From: Fidelibacterota bacterium
Lineage (GTDB): Bacteria > Pseudomonadota > Alphaproteobacteria > Rhodospirillales > Rhodospirillaceae
Reading direction: 5' to 3'
NCBI GenBank assembly: GCA_947472795.1
Contig: CANJBL010000022.1
Coordinates: forward strand, 1 to 34,598
Length of the DNA: 34,598 nucleotides
Part shown: piece after piece, positions 7,148 through 15,169 of the stretch
Layout of the letters: the number at the start of each line of letters is the position of its first letter
Numbering within the stretch: position 1 is the stretch's first letter
Position numbers and translations under genes: made by a program
The notes under the pieces: generated by a model
Told to the model about the DNA's origin: nothing
Seen by the model: only the letters and a program-made list of their open reading frames with translations
Database searches by the model: none

Positions 7148-9417
7148 AACGCTTCCGCGCCTCCCTGTTGTTTGCCCCGCTACTGTTTGCTGGCTCGGCG
7201 CTTTTGCCATTTGCGCCTTCCGCGCATGCCGCTGCGGACGACAATCCCTTCGCCTTCGGTGCTGCCGCGCCAACACCCGAGCCGCCGCCTTTATTCTTGA
7301 ATTCTGCGGAGGCGGGCGTTGGCTATTTGAGCCACGATTCCTACTTCTTCGGGCGCTATGGTGGGGTAACAGGACAGGGACCGTTTGCACTGTTCAAGAG
7401 TACTCTTAACGGTGGCGATGATTGGGACAAGGGCCGCCGTTTCTGGAATGCTGATGCCGCCGTTTATGGCTTCGACACAGTGTCGATTTACATCCGTGGT
7501 GGTCAGCGAGGAGCGTGGAAGGCTTCGGGCTTTTTCGATTCTTTCACGAGGTCCTATACGGAGTCCGCCCGCACGCCTTTCGATGGTGTTGGTACTGGCT
7601 CGCTGACGTTACCCACCAATTGGCAAGGGGCTGCAAATTCTGCGCAATTCTCGCGGCTGATTCAGGATTTGAAGCCGCTCGCTCTGAAAGTCGATTGGAA
7701 AACCGTGGGTGGCGACCTCGTTATGAATCCGTATGACGGTTACGAAGTGCGTCTCGGCTTCTCCTACCGCAATCGCCAGGGCATACGCGGTCAGAGTTTG
7801 CCTTTTGGGCAGGAATCGCTATTTGCGGTTGGCGTCTTCTTCCCGCAGCCTGTCGATTATGACACGCGACAAGCCAGTGCATCCGTTGCTTACACCGGCA
7901 AACAATTGCAGTGGTCGCTCGGTTATACCGCTTCGCTGTTCAGCAGTGCTGTGGACTCCGTCCAAGTTCCCAATCCATTCTCCCGTTCCCTAGGTGCTCC
8001 ATGGCCTGCTGGGGCGTTCGCCGGGTATCCCTTTGCCATTGCACAGTATGGACTACCGCCGGATACCAGCTCCCACCAAGTCCTCGCCACCGGAGCTTAT
8101 AGCCTGCTGCCCAAGACGCGCATGACCTTGCGCGTCTCCTATATGATCCAAAGCCAGAACGATCCGTTTCTGCCCTATACATCCTCGCCGCAGCTGGTGG
8201 CGCGCACGCCGCTGCCGCGAACGTCTTTGGATGGCAAGGTTCACAAGACCCACATCGCAGTCGGCCTAACGTCGCGCGAGTGGAAGGATATTGATATCGC
8301 CGCAAGTTACAGCTTCGACAGCCGGCAGAATCTTACGCCCATGGATGTATATAGCTATGTTGCGAACGAGGCGCAGGATCAGGTGGTGCCGCTGGTGGCC
8401 GGCAATAGCCGTTATATCCGCCTCAGTTTGCCGCATAGCTTTACGTTTCATCAAGCCAAGGCGGAAGCCGGGTACCGCATCCTACCGCGCACGCGTCTTT
8501 CGCTGACATATACCGGCGACTTCCAGCACCGCAGCGATCAGGAAGTCGCACGCACGCAAGAGCAAACCATCAAAGCCAAGGCCCTTACTACCTTTGCCAC
8601 CGGCTCCGCCTGGATCTCCACCAGCTATGCGGCGCGCGACGGCTCGCATTACGACGTGGCGCTGCCGTGGGTACTGAGTCACCTGCCGGCCTACCTGAAC
8701 GCCGCGCCGCAAAACGCTTCTATCGAGCAGCCGCTCCTGCGCAAATACAATCTGGCTGATCGCCGCAGAACGGAAACCAAGGGCGGCGCCACCTATGACA
8801 TTACGCCCGCCGCGGCGGTGAATATCTCTGGCGGCTTTGCCCACGATGATTATCTGCATTCGCTCATGGGCTTGCGTACATCCAGGACTATAATGTTCGA
8901 CACCGACGTGTCCTATGTCGTGAACAAGGATGTCTCCGCTTCAGCTTTCTACAGTTTTCAGCAGATCCATGCAGATCAGAACGGCTATTTGATCTTCGAC
9001 ACCACCAATGGCAATCCTGCGCGAGCCTGGAGCGGTCAGAACAAAGACACAATTCATACAGCGGGAACCAAACTCACTTGGCAGGCTTCGCCCAAGGTGA
9101 AATTCGATAGTTCCTACACGCTGTCCGATGGCACCAACCGTATCCGCATTCAATCTAATCCTGTGAGGATAGACAGCACTTCGGCGCCGCTTCCGGGCGC
9201 GCGCGATATCACGCACGCAGCATCGCTTGCGGGCGAATATGCATTCCGCGCCAATACGTCGCTGCGCCTGGGCTACGCCCTCGAGCGTCACATTAGCCGC
9301 GATTGGCAATATGCGGGTCTCGGTACAGCTCCCGTGTCTCAAATCCTGGGTTCCGGGATCGAGCCACCGCGTTATACGGCTCACGTGATCTGGGCCACAA
9401 CCCGCTATCAATTCTGA
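7144..9417 (+). CDS. mtrB: MtrB/PioB-type outer-membrane beta-barrel
   Basis: A 757-residue protein with a signal peptide ending near A-H-A-A-A (about residue 30), then long runs of alternating aromatic and polar residues typical of a large beta-barrel, finishing in Y-Q-F, an aromatic C-terminal signature for BAM insertion. The N-terminal G-Y-L-S-H-D-S-Y-F-F-G-R-Y-G-G region matches the MtrB/PioB family, whose barrel of about 26 strands sheathes the MtrA cytochrome. There is no Cys in the protein, so the N-terminal CXXC found in Shewanella MtrB is missing; this is known to vary in the family. It is translationally coupled to the decahaem gene, which supports a 1:1 conduit. Confidence 0.93.
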   Translation: MKRFRASLLFAPLLFAGSALLPFAPSAHAAADDNPFAFGAAAPTPEPPPLFLNSAEAGVGYLSHDSYFFGRYGGVTGQGPFALFKSTLNGGDDWDKGRRFWNADAAVYGFDTVSIYIRGGQRGAWKASGFFDSFTRSYTESARTPFDGVGTGSLTLPTNWQGAANSAQFSRLIQDLKPLALKVDWKTVGGDLVMNPYDGYEVRLGFSYRNRQGIRGQSLPFGQESLFAVGVFFPQPVDYDTRQASASVAYTGKQLQWSLGYTASLFSSAVDSVQVPNPFSRSLGAPWPAGAFAGYPFAIAQYGLPPDTSSHQVLATGAYSLLPKTRMTLRVSYMIQSQNDPFLPYTSSPQLVARTPLPRTSLDGKVHKTHIAVGLTSREWKDIDIAASYSFDSRQNLTPMDVYSYVANEAQDQVVPLVAGNSRYIRLSLPHSFTFHQAKAEAGYRILPRTRLSLTYTGDFQHRSDQEVARTQEQTIKAKALTTFATGSAWISTSYAARDGSHYDVALPWVLSHLPAYLNAAPQNASIEQPLLRKYNLADRRRTETKGGATYDITPAAAVNISGGFAHDDYLHSLMGLRTSRTIMFDTDVSYVVNKDVSASAFYSFQQIHADQNGYLIFDTTNGNPARAWSGQNKDTIHTAGTKLTWQASPKVKFDSSYTLSDGTNRIRIQSNPVRIDSTSAPLPGARDITHAASLAGEYAFRANTSLRLGYALERHISRDWQYAGLGTAPVSQILGSGIEPPRYTAHVIWATTRYQF

Positions 9418-9439
9418 TGAGCCTCTAACGGCAAAGAGA

Positions 9440-11047
9440 TTGCCCATGCTGCCGACCAAACAGCCTTTTGAACGCATCGCTCTCAATCGCGTGACGTTCG
9501 GTGCCCGGCCAGAGGATATAGATGCCGTGCGCCGCATGGGTTGGCAGGCCTGGGTCGCCGATCAACTGGCGCCGCCACTCGACGATGAGCCTGCGATTCT
9601 GGAACGTATCGCGCCGCAGACCATGCGGATTAAATACGCCGTACAGTTGCCGGCAGGCGATTCACCGGGTTGGCCGGCAATCGATGAACGCCGCAAGTTC
9701 AACTATTGGCGTACCGATATCACTTCCATTTGGAGGATGGTGGTGCGCACGGAATATGATATCGCGCCCAACGAGCGCGCGCGTATCCAAACAGAACTTG
9801 GCGCTGCCACCTGGATCCGTAACGCCCACGCCGATTACCAAGTGCGTGAGTTCACGACGGATTTCTGGAATTCGCATTTCAACGTCGGTCGCCAGGAAGA
9901 CGTCTATGCTTCGGCGGCGTTGGCTGTTTACGATCGCCAGGTCGTCCGACCGAATGTTTTTGGCAACTTCCGCGTTTTTCTGGAAGCCGTGGCGACGAGT
10001 GCCGCCATGCTGCGTTACCTGAATAACGCCGAAAGCGGTGCTACGGCTCCCACCGAGAATTATGTGCGTGAGCTTTTAGAGTTGCATACTCTCGGAGCTC
10101 CCGCCTATTTCGGCGTTGGGGTAACGGCTCCTGGCACTGTGAACGTTGCTGGCGCGACGGTAGCTACTGGTTTCACGGATGCCGATATCGTTCAGGCCGC
10201 GCGTGCTTTTTCGGGATGGACGATCGAACACGGCCAGGCGAGCGCCAATGGTCCGTTGCCTTTCACGGGCAAGTTTATCTTCAATCCCGTGCAGCACAAT
10301 TCGGCGGCCAACATGTTCATGGGGGTGGATCTCTCGCGTTTGCAGGGGATGGCGCAGGGCCGTAAGATTCTTGACATCGTTGCCGCGCATCCAGCCACGG
10401 CAAATTTTGTTTGCGGCAAGCTGTGCCGGCGCATCTACGGCGATCACCCGCCATCCGCGGCCTTTAACCGCGCTCTCGCCGCATGGACCGAACACCACGA
10501 CAAGTCAGACCAACTCAAACGGGTGGTCTCGGCCATTCTGCTGGGTGAAGATATTGGCGCTGGCCCTGTGGTGAAGGTCCGCAGGCCTTATGAACGCATG
10601 ATGGCGCTCTTCCGCACCACTGGCACCATCGTCAACGCCTATGACGGTGCGGCGGACTCCCTGCAATCGGTAGGCGACGGCGCCTATGCATGGCCCACGC
10701 CGGAAGGAAGACCGGACCGCAATGCTGATCAGCTATCCGCGGCTGCGAACTTACGCTTCTGGAATCTGATGTTTCAAACGCTCGATCATCCGGCTTTCCA
10801 GACCAGCTTTGCGAGCCAGACTCCGCGTGAACTCGCCGCAAATCCGGAGGGCATCGTCGCGTATTGGGTGGAGCGTATGGTGGGCGCGCAGTTGCGCCCG
10901 GAAGGTATGCAAGCCCTCGTCAGCGATGCCTTGGCGCCGATCGGTATCATCGCTGCGTATCGCTCGGGCGGTATCCTCAACATCGAAGGTGCCTCGCGAC
11001 GTTTGGCGGTGCTGATAGCGACCTCGCCAGAATTTGCGTTGCGATAA
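9440..11047 (+). CDS. DUF1800 family protein
   Basis: A 535-residue protein with the DUF1800 signatures: L-N-R-V-T-F-G-A-R-P near the start, E-N-Y-V-R-E-L-L-E-L-H-T-L-G-A about one-third in, F-S-G-W-T-I and the later L-C-R-R-I-Y. Function is unknown; DUF1800 genes very commonly sit directly upstream of a DUF1501 gene, as here, and the pair is thought to act in the envelope. No cleavable signal peptide is obvious. ATG 9440 and in-frame ATG 9446 are both possible; the purine-rich AAAGAG (9433-9438) is better spaced for 9446. It follows the barrel gene by 22 bases on the same strand, so it is most likely part of the conduit operon. It carries no CXXCH. Confidence 0.9.
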   Translation: MPMLPTKQPFERIALNRVTFGARPEDIDAVRRMGWQAWVADQLAPPLDDEPAILERIAPQTMRIKYAVQLPAGDSPGWPAIDERRKFNYWRTDITSIWRMVVRTEYDIAPNERARIQTELGAATWIRNAHADYQVREFTTDFWNSHFNVGRQEDVYASAALAVYDRQVVRPNVFGNFRVFLEAVATSAAMLRYLNNAESGATAPTENYVRELLELHTLGAPAYFGVGVTAPGTVNVAGATVATGFTDADIVQAARAFSGWTIEHGQASANGPLPFTGKFIFNPVQHNSAANMFMGVDLSRLQGMAQGRKILDIVAAHPATANFVCGKLCRRIYGDHPPSAAFNRALAAWTEHHDKSDQLKRVVSAILLGEDIGAGPVVKVRRPYERMMALFRTTGTIVNAYDGAADSLQSVGDGAYAWPTPEGRPDRNADQLSAAANLRFWNLMFQTLDHPAFQTSFASQTPRELAANPEGIVAYWVERMVGAQLRPEGMQALVSDALAPIGIIAAYRSGGILNIEGASRRLAVLIATSPEFALR

Positions 11048-11059
11048 GGAGTTGGTGTT

Positions 11060-12343
11060 ATGAAACTATCTCGTCGCGCACTTATCGCCTCCGCTTTGAC
11101 CGCCGGTGCCGGCGGCGCGGCTTTCACCGCGTTGTCGCCCTCGTTACGCGTGGCATTCAATGCCGCGAAAACGCACGGCGCTACGACCCACTCTCGCGAT
11201 ATTCTCGTCGTGGTCTTCTTGCGCTTCGGCAGCGATGGTCTTCAGATGGTCGCGCCTGCCGAAGATGGCGACTATCAGGACAATCGGCCAACTATTGCCG
11301 TGAGAAGTTCCGGCGATAACCCGGGTATCCATATCGGGGCCCTGGACAGAGTGCCGTTCTTTTTCTCGCCCCATATCCCCGAACTGAAACCGCTCTATGA
11401 CGCGGGGCACCTCGCAGTGGTTCATGCCGTCGGCTTGCCGACCCATACGCGCAGCCACTTCGAGAGCCAGGATATGATGGAACGAGGTGTCACTGAAAAC
11501 ACAGGCCCTTTGAACGGAGGGTGGGTGGCACGTCATCTTATGGCGCACGACCTCGGCCTCGCTCCCCTGGCTGCCATTGCCAGCGCAGCCGATGTGCAGG
11601 CGTCCTTGCGCGGATATGGAGGTGCGGTCGCTATTCCCGATGTCACGCAATTCAATGTCACGGGCGGCGATTTCAATTTGAATGTCATCGAAGCTTTGAA
11701 TAAAGGCAGCGAGCCCCACGCCGCCGGCGTACGCGCCACCATTGGGATGATCCGCTCCGTGCGCGAAAGCCTAAAACACATCACCGAGGGCTATACGACG
11801 TCACAAGACTACCCGACGGGTGAGTTCGCCACTTCAATGCGCTCGATCGCAAATCTGGTGAAGATGGATACAGGCATGGAAGTGGCGACGGTCGATTTCA
11901 GCGGCTGGGACCATCACTATAAGATGAACACATACTTTCCTGGGCATGCGCAGCAGCTTTCCAAGACATTGGCGGCTTTCTGGGAAGACATGAAGGACTA
12001 TCAACACCGCCTCACCGTTGTGACGATGACTGAGTTCGGACGCCGTTTGCAGGAAAACACGGCGGGAGGCACGGATCATGGTGCTGGGTCGTTCATGTTT
12101 GTGCTTGGGGGTGCTGTGAACGGAGGCAAGATCTATGGCCGCTGGCCGGGTCTCAAGCCGAACCAACTACGCGAGGGCGATCTTGCTATCACGACAGACC
12201 TGCGTCAGGTTTTGCAGGAAGTCCTCGTGAAGCGCCGGCAAGAGTCCAACTTACATGCGGTCTTTCCTAGTTTGGGCTACGAACCTCTTGGCATGCTCAA
12301 TGGTCTCTCATCAGCCGAGTCTCTCAGTCTCCCTCGTACATAA
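11060..12343 (+). CDS. DUF1501 family protein with Tat-like signal
   Basis: A 427-residue DUF1501 protein. The N-terminus L-S-R-R-A-L-I-A-S-A-L-T-A-G-A resembles a twin-arginine signal, as is usual in the family, so the mature protein is probably periplasmic or exported. Typical motifs are R-F-G-S-D-G-L near residue 55, H-F-E-S-Q-D about residue 135, D-F-S-G-W-D-H-H about residue 280 and T-E-F-G-R-R with G-T-D-H-G-A-G about residues 320-340. These His/Asp clusters recall the alkaline-phosphatase/sulfatase superfamily metal site, though activity is unproven. AAGGAG (11046-11051) precedes the ATG and overlaps the DUF1800 stop. It is the last gene of the operon; no terminator was seen after it. 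Confidence 0.9.
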   Translation: MKLSRRALIASALTAGAGGAAFTALSPSLRVAFNAAKTHGATTHSRDILVVVFLRFGSDGLQMVAPAEDGDYQDNRPTIAVRSSGDNPGIHIGALDRVPFFFSPHIPELKPLYDAGHLAVVHAVGLPTHTRSHFESQDMMERGVTENTGPLNGGWVARHLMAHDLGLAPLAAIASAADVQASLRGYGGAVAIPDVTQFNVTGGDFNLNVIEALNKGSEPHAAGVRATIGMIRSVRESLKHITEGYTTSQDYPTGEFATSMRSIANLVKMDTGMEVATVDFSGWDHHYKMNTYFPGHAQQLSKTLAAFWEDMKDYQHRLTVVTMTEFGRRLQENTAGGTDHGAGSFMFVLGGAVNGGKIYGRWPGLKPNQLREGDLAITTDLRQVLQEVLVKRRQESNLHAVFPSLGYEPLGMLNGLSSAESLSLPRT

Positions 12344-12464
12344 ATGGCCTCCGTCTGTGTCTGATCACGGACATTTTACCTCAAAATAGGAAACGGCGGT
12401 TTTAAGTCCCTCTGGATCAAACGTTCTACGGTTGTGAATTCGCGAGGATTTGCGAGGAAGACCG

Positions 12465-12480
12465 TGGCACGGGCTTTGGT
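12465..12480 (+). promoter_or_regulatory. Possible sigma-54 promoter, imperfect -12 element
   Basis: TGGCACG at 12465-12471 is a perfect sigma-54 -24 element. At the right spacing the -12 region reads TTTGGT instead of TTGCW, so GC is replaced by GG. It lies 40 bp upstream of the REC-EAL start and gives a predicted transcript start near 12491, at the edge of a hairpin. The same promoter-then-hairpin arrangement, with a perfect promoter, precedes the PEP-CTERM gene at 22954. A sigma-70 -10-like TATACT at 12489-12494 has no matching -35. Confidence 0.4.
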
Positions 12481-12492
12481 TTCGGTTCTATA

Positions 12493-12508
12493 CTACTCGT
12501 GCGAGTAG
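12493..12508 (+). repeat. Perfect inverted repeat just upstream of the REC-EAL ribosome-binding site
   Basis: CTACTCG-TG-CGAGTAG is a perfect dyad (12493-12508). As RNA it forms a six-pair stem with a GUGC loop, directly followed by the strong AGGAGGA ribosome-binding site (12509-12515). It may be an operator or a 5-prime mRNA hairpin that affects translation or stability of the phosphodiesterase. Confidence 0.55.
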
Positions 12509-12520
12509 AGGAGGAAGCCA

Positions 12521-13747
12521 ATGGCGTCAAATTCCAACGTGCCGCCTTTCCAAGCCATGATCCTGGAAGATCATGACTTTCAGCGGAAAATTGGCGCACA
12601 TGTATTGAAAACCTGTGGTGCTGCCGAGGTTCTGGAAGCCGCCAATGGCAGCGACGCGATCGCGCTTCTGGATGCCCGCCAGAATCCTCTCGATATCATG
12701 GTCTGCGACCTGAATATGCCCGGTATGGATGGGCTGGAATTCCTGCGCCACATCGGCCTGCGCCAGAATTCTGTGTCGGTCATTCTGGCCAGTGGCATGG
12801 AAGCCTCCATCCTTCGGGCCGCCGAAATGATGGCCCGCAGCTATGGCGTGCGCATTATTGGCGCTGTGGAAAAGCCGCTCTCGGAAGGCAAGTTGATGCC
12901 GCTGGTCCTGCGGCATTTCAGCCAGCATCTGGTATCCCCGCGCAAGCAAGTGGCGGCCATGCCCGTCGCGGAGATTAAGAACGGCATCGCTCGTGGTGAA
13001 TTTGAACCCTTCTTCCAGCCCAAAGTGGATATGCACACCTGCAAGCTCGCGGGTGTGGAGGCGCTTATGCGCTGGCGCCATCCGAAAGCCGGCATGATCC
13101 AACCGGGAGCCTTCATCCCGGTCATGGAGGCCAACGGGATGATCAATGACGTCACTTTCGTCCTGGTGGAGAAGTCCTTACAAGCGGCGCGCGACTGGCG
13201 CGATCAGGGATATCCCATCACCGTGGCAATCAATTTGTCCGTGGACTCCCTGCGCGACACGACCCTGCCTGATCGCTTGATGCGAATGGTCACAGCCGCG
13301 GGGCTCGCCCCCGACAGCTTAACCGTGGAAGTCACGGAAACAGTGGCTATGACGGATCTTGGGCATTCACTGGAGACCTTGGCGCGGTTGCGCATGAAAG
13401 GCTTCGGACTTTCAATCGACGACTACGGCACCGGCTTCTCGTCCATGCAGCAGCTGACTCGTGTGCCGTTCAGCGAACTTAAGATCGACCAGGTCTTCGT
13501 CACGGGCTCCAGTAAACAAGACATCCTGCAAGCTCTATTGACTGCAAGCGTCAGCATGACCAAGCGCTTAAAGCTGAAGAGTGTCGCGGAAGGCGTCGAA
13601 ACAGAACAGGATTGGCAAAGCGTGAGTCGGGTCGGCTGCGATGTGGCGCAAGGCTATTTCATAGGGCGGCCAATGCCGCGGGACGAGCTCATCGGCTGGT
13701 ACCGCGACTGGATGGGTGCCCACAACAATGTAGCTGCATCGGAGTAA
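12521..13747 (+). CDS. Response regulator with EAL domain, cyclic-di-GMP phosphodiesterase
   Basis: A 408-residue, two-domain protein. The receiver domain (about residues 10-135) has acidic E16-D17, the phospho-acceptor Asp63 in C-D-L-N-M-P-G-M-D-G, and Lys118 in E-K-P. The EAL domain (about 150-395) keeps the residues of active enzymes: E180-A-L-x-R-W, I-N-L-S, V-T-E-T, D-D-Y-G-T-G-F-S-S, E-L-K-I-D, A-E-G-V-E-T and Q-G-Y-F-I-G-R-P. It should hydrolyse cyclic-di-GMP to pGpG under control of phosphorylation, like RocR or PvrR of Pseudomonas. The start has a very strong AGGAGGA site. An Hpt gene follows 33 bases downstream and is its likely phosphodonor. No histidine kinase is in the window. 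Confidence 0.95.
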   Translation: MASNSNVPPFQAMILEDHDFQRKIGAHVLKTCGAAEVLEAANGSDAIALLDARQNPLDIMVCDLNMPGMDGLEFLRHIGLRQNSVSVILASGMEASILRAAEMMARSYGVRIIGAVEKPLSEGKLMPLVLRHFSQHLVSPRKQVAAMPVAEIKNGIARGEFEPFFQPKVDMHTCKLAGVEALMRWRHPKAGMIQPGAFIPVMEANGMINDVTFVLVEKSLQAARDWRDQGYPITVAINLSVDSLRDTTLPDRLMRMVTAAGLAPDSLTVEVTETVAMTDLGHSLETLARLRMKGFGLSIDDYGTGFSSMQQLTRVPFSELKIDQVFVTGSSKQDILQALLTASVSMTKRLKLKSVAEGVETEQDWQSVSRVGCDVAQGYFIGRPMPRDELIGWYRDWMGAHNNVAASE

Positions 13748-13780
13748 GGCCGTCGTATCGACCACGAATGAGGTGAAGCC

Positions 13781-14164
13781 ATGATTGCTGCAGATCCGTT
13801 AACGCGGCCGGATTTTGACTACGAGGCTCTGAAGGAAATTTTCGGCAACAACTCGGACGCTCTGCGAAAAGCCTTGCGCCGATTTGATGAGTCCTTGGTA
13901 AGCGATCTCGCTGATTTGAAACGGGCACTTCAAGCGCACGACGTACTGCAAACGGAATTGATTGCTCACCGCTTAAAGGGCGCCGCAATGGTCGCCGGTG
14001 CGAATGCCTTGGCGGATGCATCGCAGACCTTGGAGGTCGCTGCGCGCAATGCAAGCAATCCCGATTGGTCGGCACTTTCAGACCTAATGCACCATGTCAC
14101 GCGCGCGACGGATGCACTCGCCGTGTTGATTCGCGAAAAGCGCGACACACCGCTCTTAAATTGA
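13781..14164 (+). CDS. Stand-alone Hpt phosphotransfer protein
   Basis: A 127-residue all-helical protein with the Hpt core L-I-A-H63-R-L-K-G-A-A, where His63 is the phosphorylated residue, flanked by helices typical of the four-helix bundle. Such proteins relay phosphate between a hybrid histidine kinase and a response regulator in the cytosol. The gene lies 33 bases after the REC-EAL gene on the same strand, with a ribosome-binding site at AGGTGAAG (13770-13777), so a shared transcript is likely. The partner kinase must be encoded elsewhere. Confidence 0.9.
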   Translation: MIAADPLTRPDFDYEALKEIFGNNSDALRKALRRFDESLVSDLADLKRALQAHDVLQTELIAHRLKGAAMVAGANALADASQTLEVAARNASNPDWSALSDLMHHVTRATDALAVLIREKRDTPLLN

Positions 14165-14229
14165 CGTCATGGACCAAAATAGGCCGCTGCACCGTTTTAT
14201 CCAGCAGGAACGGCAATACGAGGTCCGTC

Positions 14230-14622
14230 ATGAGCGTATCAAAAATCTATAAGAATATAGCTTTGTCTCTAATCGCACTCGCCGTGCCGGAGACGGCCTA
14301 TGCCTTGAGCGCTATTAGCGCCCGATATGATGGGCAGTACACCGCTCAGACTCAGGTCGCATCGAGCGTCAGTGCCGGAGCAACGTGTGGCGAATTTGCG
14401 ATGCCCCCTATAACTATCACAAAAGGGATGATTAGTGCGGCGCGGACGGAGCAACCTGCGGGGCGTGGGTTCATCACCGAAGAGGGCTTCGTGGAAGCGT
14501 CGTTTACATCGCCAACTGGCGGCAAAATCGACGTAAGCGGACGTTATGAGAACGGCGAGATCGTGGCGGGCGCTTTGGACAATACGTCTGGCTGTGCATG
14601 GATCGTGCACTTGCGCCAATAG
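14230..14622 (+). CDS. Small exported protein, function unknown
   Basis: A 130-residue protein that I do not recognise. ATG 14230 is chosen because GAGGT lies just upstream and a signal peptide follows at once (I-A-L-S-L-I-A-L-A-V-P-E-T-A-Y-A, cleavage near residue 26). The mature part has two Cys (A-T-C-G-E and S-G-C-A-W) that could form a disulphide, and a pattern I-D-V-S-G-R-Y-E-N-G-E-I reminiscent of small beta-barrel periplasmic domains. Similar short proteins with a Y-D-G-x-Y pattern after the signal are seen in Alphaproteobacteria without known role. Its stop lies within a 22-bp tandem duplication. Confidence 0.75.
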   Translation: MSVSKIYKNIALSLIALAVPETAYALSAISARYDGQYTAQTQVASSVSAGATCGEFAMPPITITKGMISAARTEQPAGRGFITEEGFVEASFTSPTGGKIDVSGRYENGEIVAGALDNTSGCAWIVHLRQ

Positions 14623-14659
14623 TTAGCGTGCGATGACCCAATAGTTAGCGTGCGATGAC
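14616..14659. repeat. Perfect 22-bp tandem duplication at converging gene ends
   Basis: Bases 14616-14637 and 14638-14659 are identical, beginning CCAATAGTTAGCG and ending GATGAC. The first copy contains the stop codon TAG of the plus-strand gene (14620-14622). The second contains the last codons and stop (complement of TTA, 14645-14647) of the minus-strand PH-domain gene. The first copy also carries the same last codons and stop, so neither protein is altered. Confidence 0.95.
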
Positions 14660-15109
14660 AGCGTTGCGAAAGGCGAGCGGCCTTGCAATCATGTGCATGG
14701 GTTCCAGCCCTGAACCCGTTCCATGAACCGTGATATCGCCGAAGTCGAAGATGCGACCAAGGATAGACTGATCCACATCTATGCTTTCGACCTTGTCCAT
14801 ATTCATTTCAATGGTCTGACGGCGGATAAAGCCGTGTTTCAGGATAACGCGTCTATCCGTCACGGCTACCTCCGTCGTGAAGCGTTTGAACCAACCTTTC
14901 ACAAAGAATGCCAGCGCGAGAAAAAACATTAAGCCAGCAGCGCCAGCTGCGAAACCTGAGCTGTCATCATCGCCCGTTGTTGCTTGCGCAATTCCGGCGC
15001 CAATAGCTGCCACAAGAAATGCAATGGCTGGCAGATAAACCAGCCAGTGAATTGATCCTCGATAGCCCACCGTCTCACCGGGCTGCAGGACCTTTTGCAC
15101 GTAGCTCAT
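14645..15109 (-). CDS. Bacterial PH-domain membrane protein
   Basis: A 154-residue protein with two transmembrane helices (about residues 23-44 and 55-72) followed by a cytosolic bacterial pleckstrin-homology domain (bPH2, formerly DUF304). The domain is marked by V-T-D-R-R-V-I-L-K-H-G-F-I-R-R-Q-T-I-E-M and D-V-D-Q-S-I-L-G-R-I-F-D-F-G-D-I-T-V-H-G-T-G. The biochemical role of these proteins is unknown; they are thought to be membrane-associated scaffolds or stress proteins. It is convergent with the gene ending at 14622. The next minus-strand gene upstream is 60 bases away, and the two may be co-transcribed. Confidence 0.9.
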   Translation of the reverse strand: MSYVQKVLQPGETVGYRGSIHWLVYLPAIAFLVAAIGAGIAQATTGDDDSSGFAAGAAGLMFFLALAFFVKGWFKRFTTEVAVTDRRVILKHGFIRRQTIEMNMDKVESIDVDQSILGRIFDFGDITVHGTGSGLEPMHMIARPLAFRNAVIAR

Positions 15110-15169
15110 GCCTGTTCTCCAAAAAGCCGCTTATCACCGGCACCGTGAGACATAACGTTCCAGCAAAAG

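Noticed and set aside
10423-10434. Cys pair C-G-K-L-C-R in the DUF1800 protein as a haem site
   Set aside because: The spacing is CX3C and the following residue is Arg, not His, so it cannot be a c-type haem motif.
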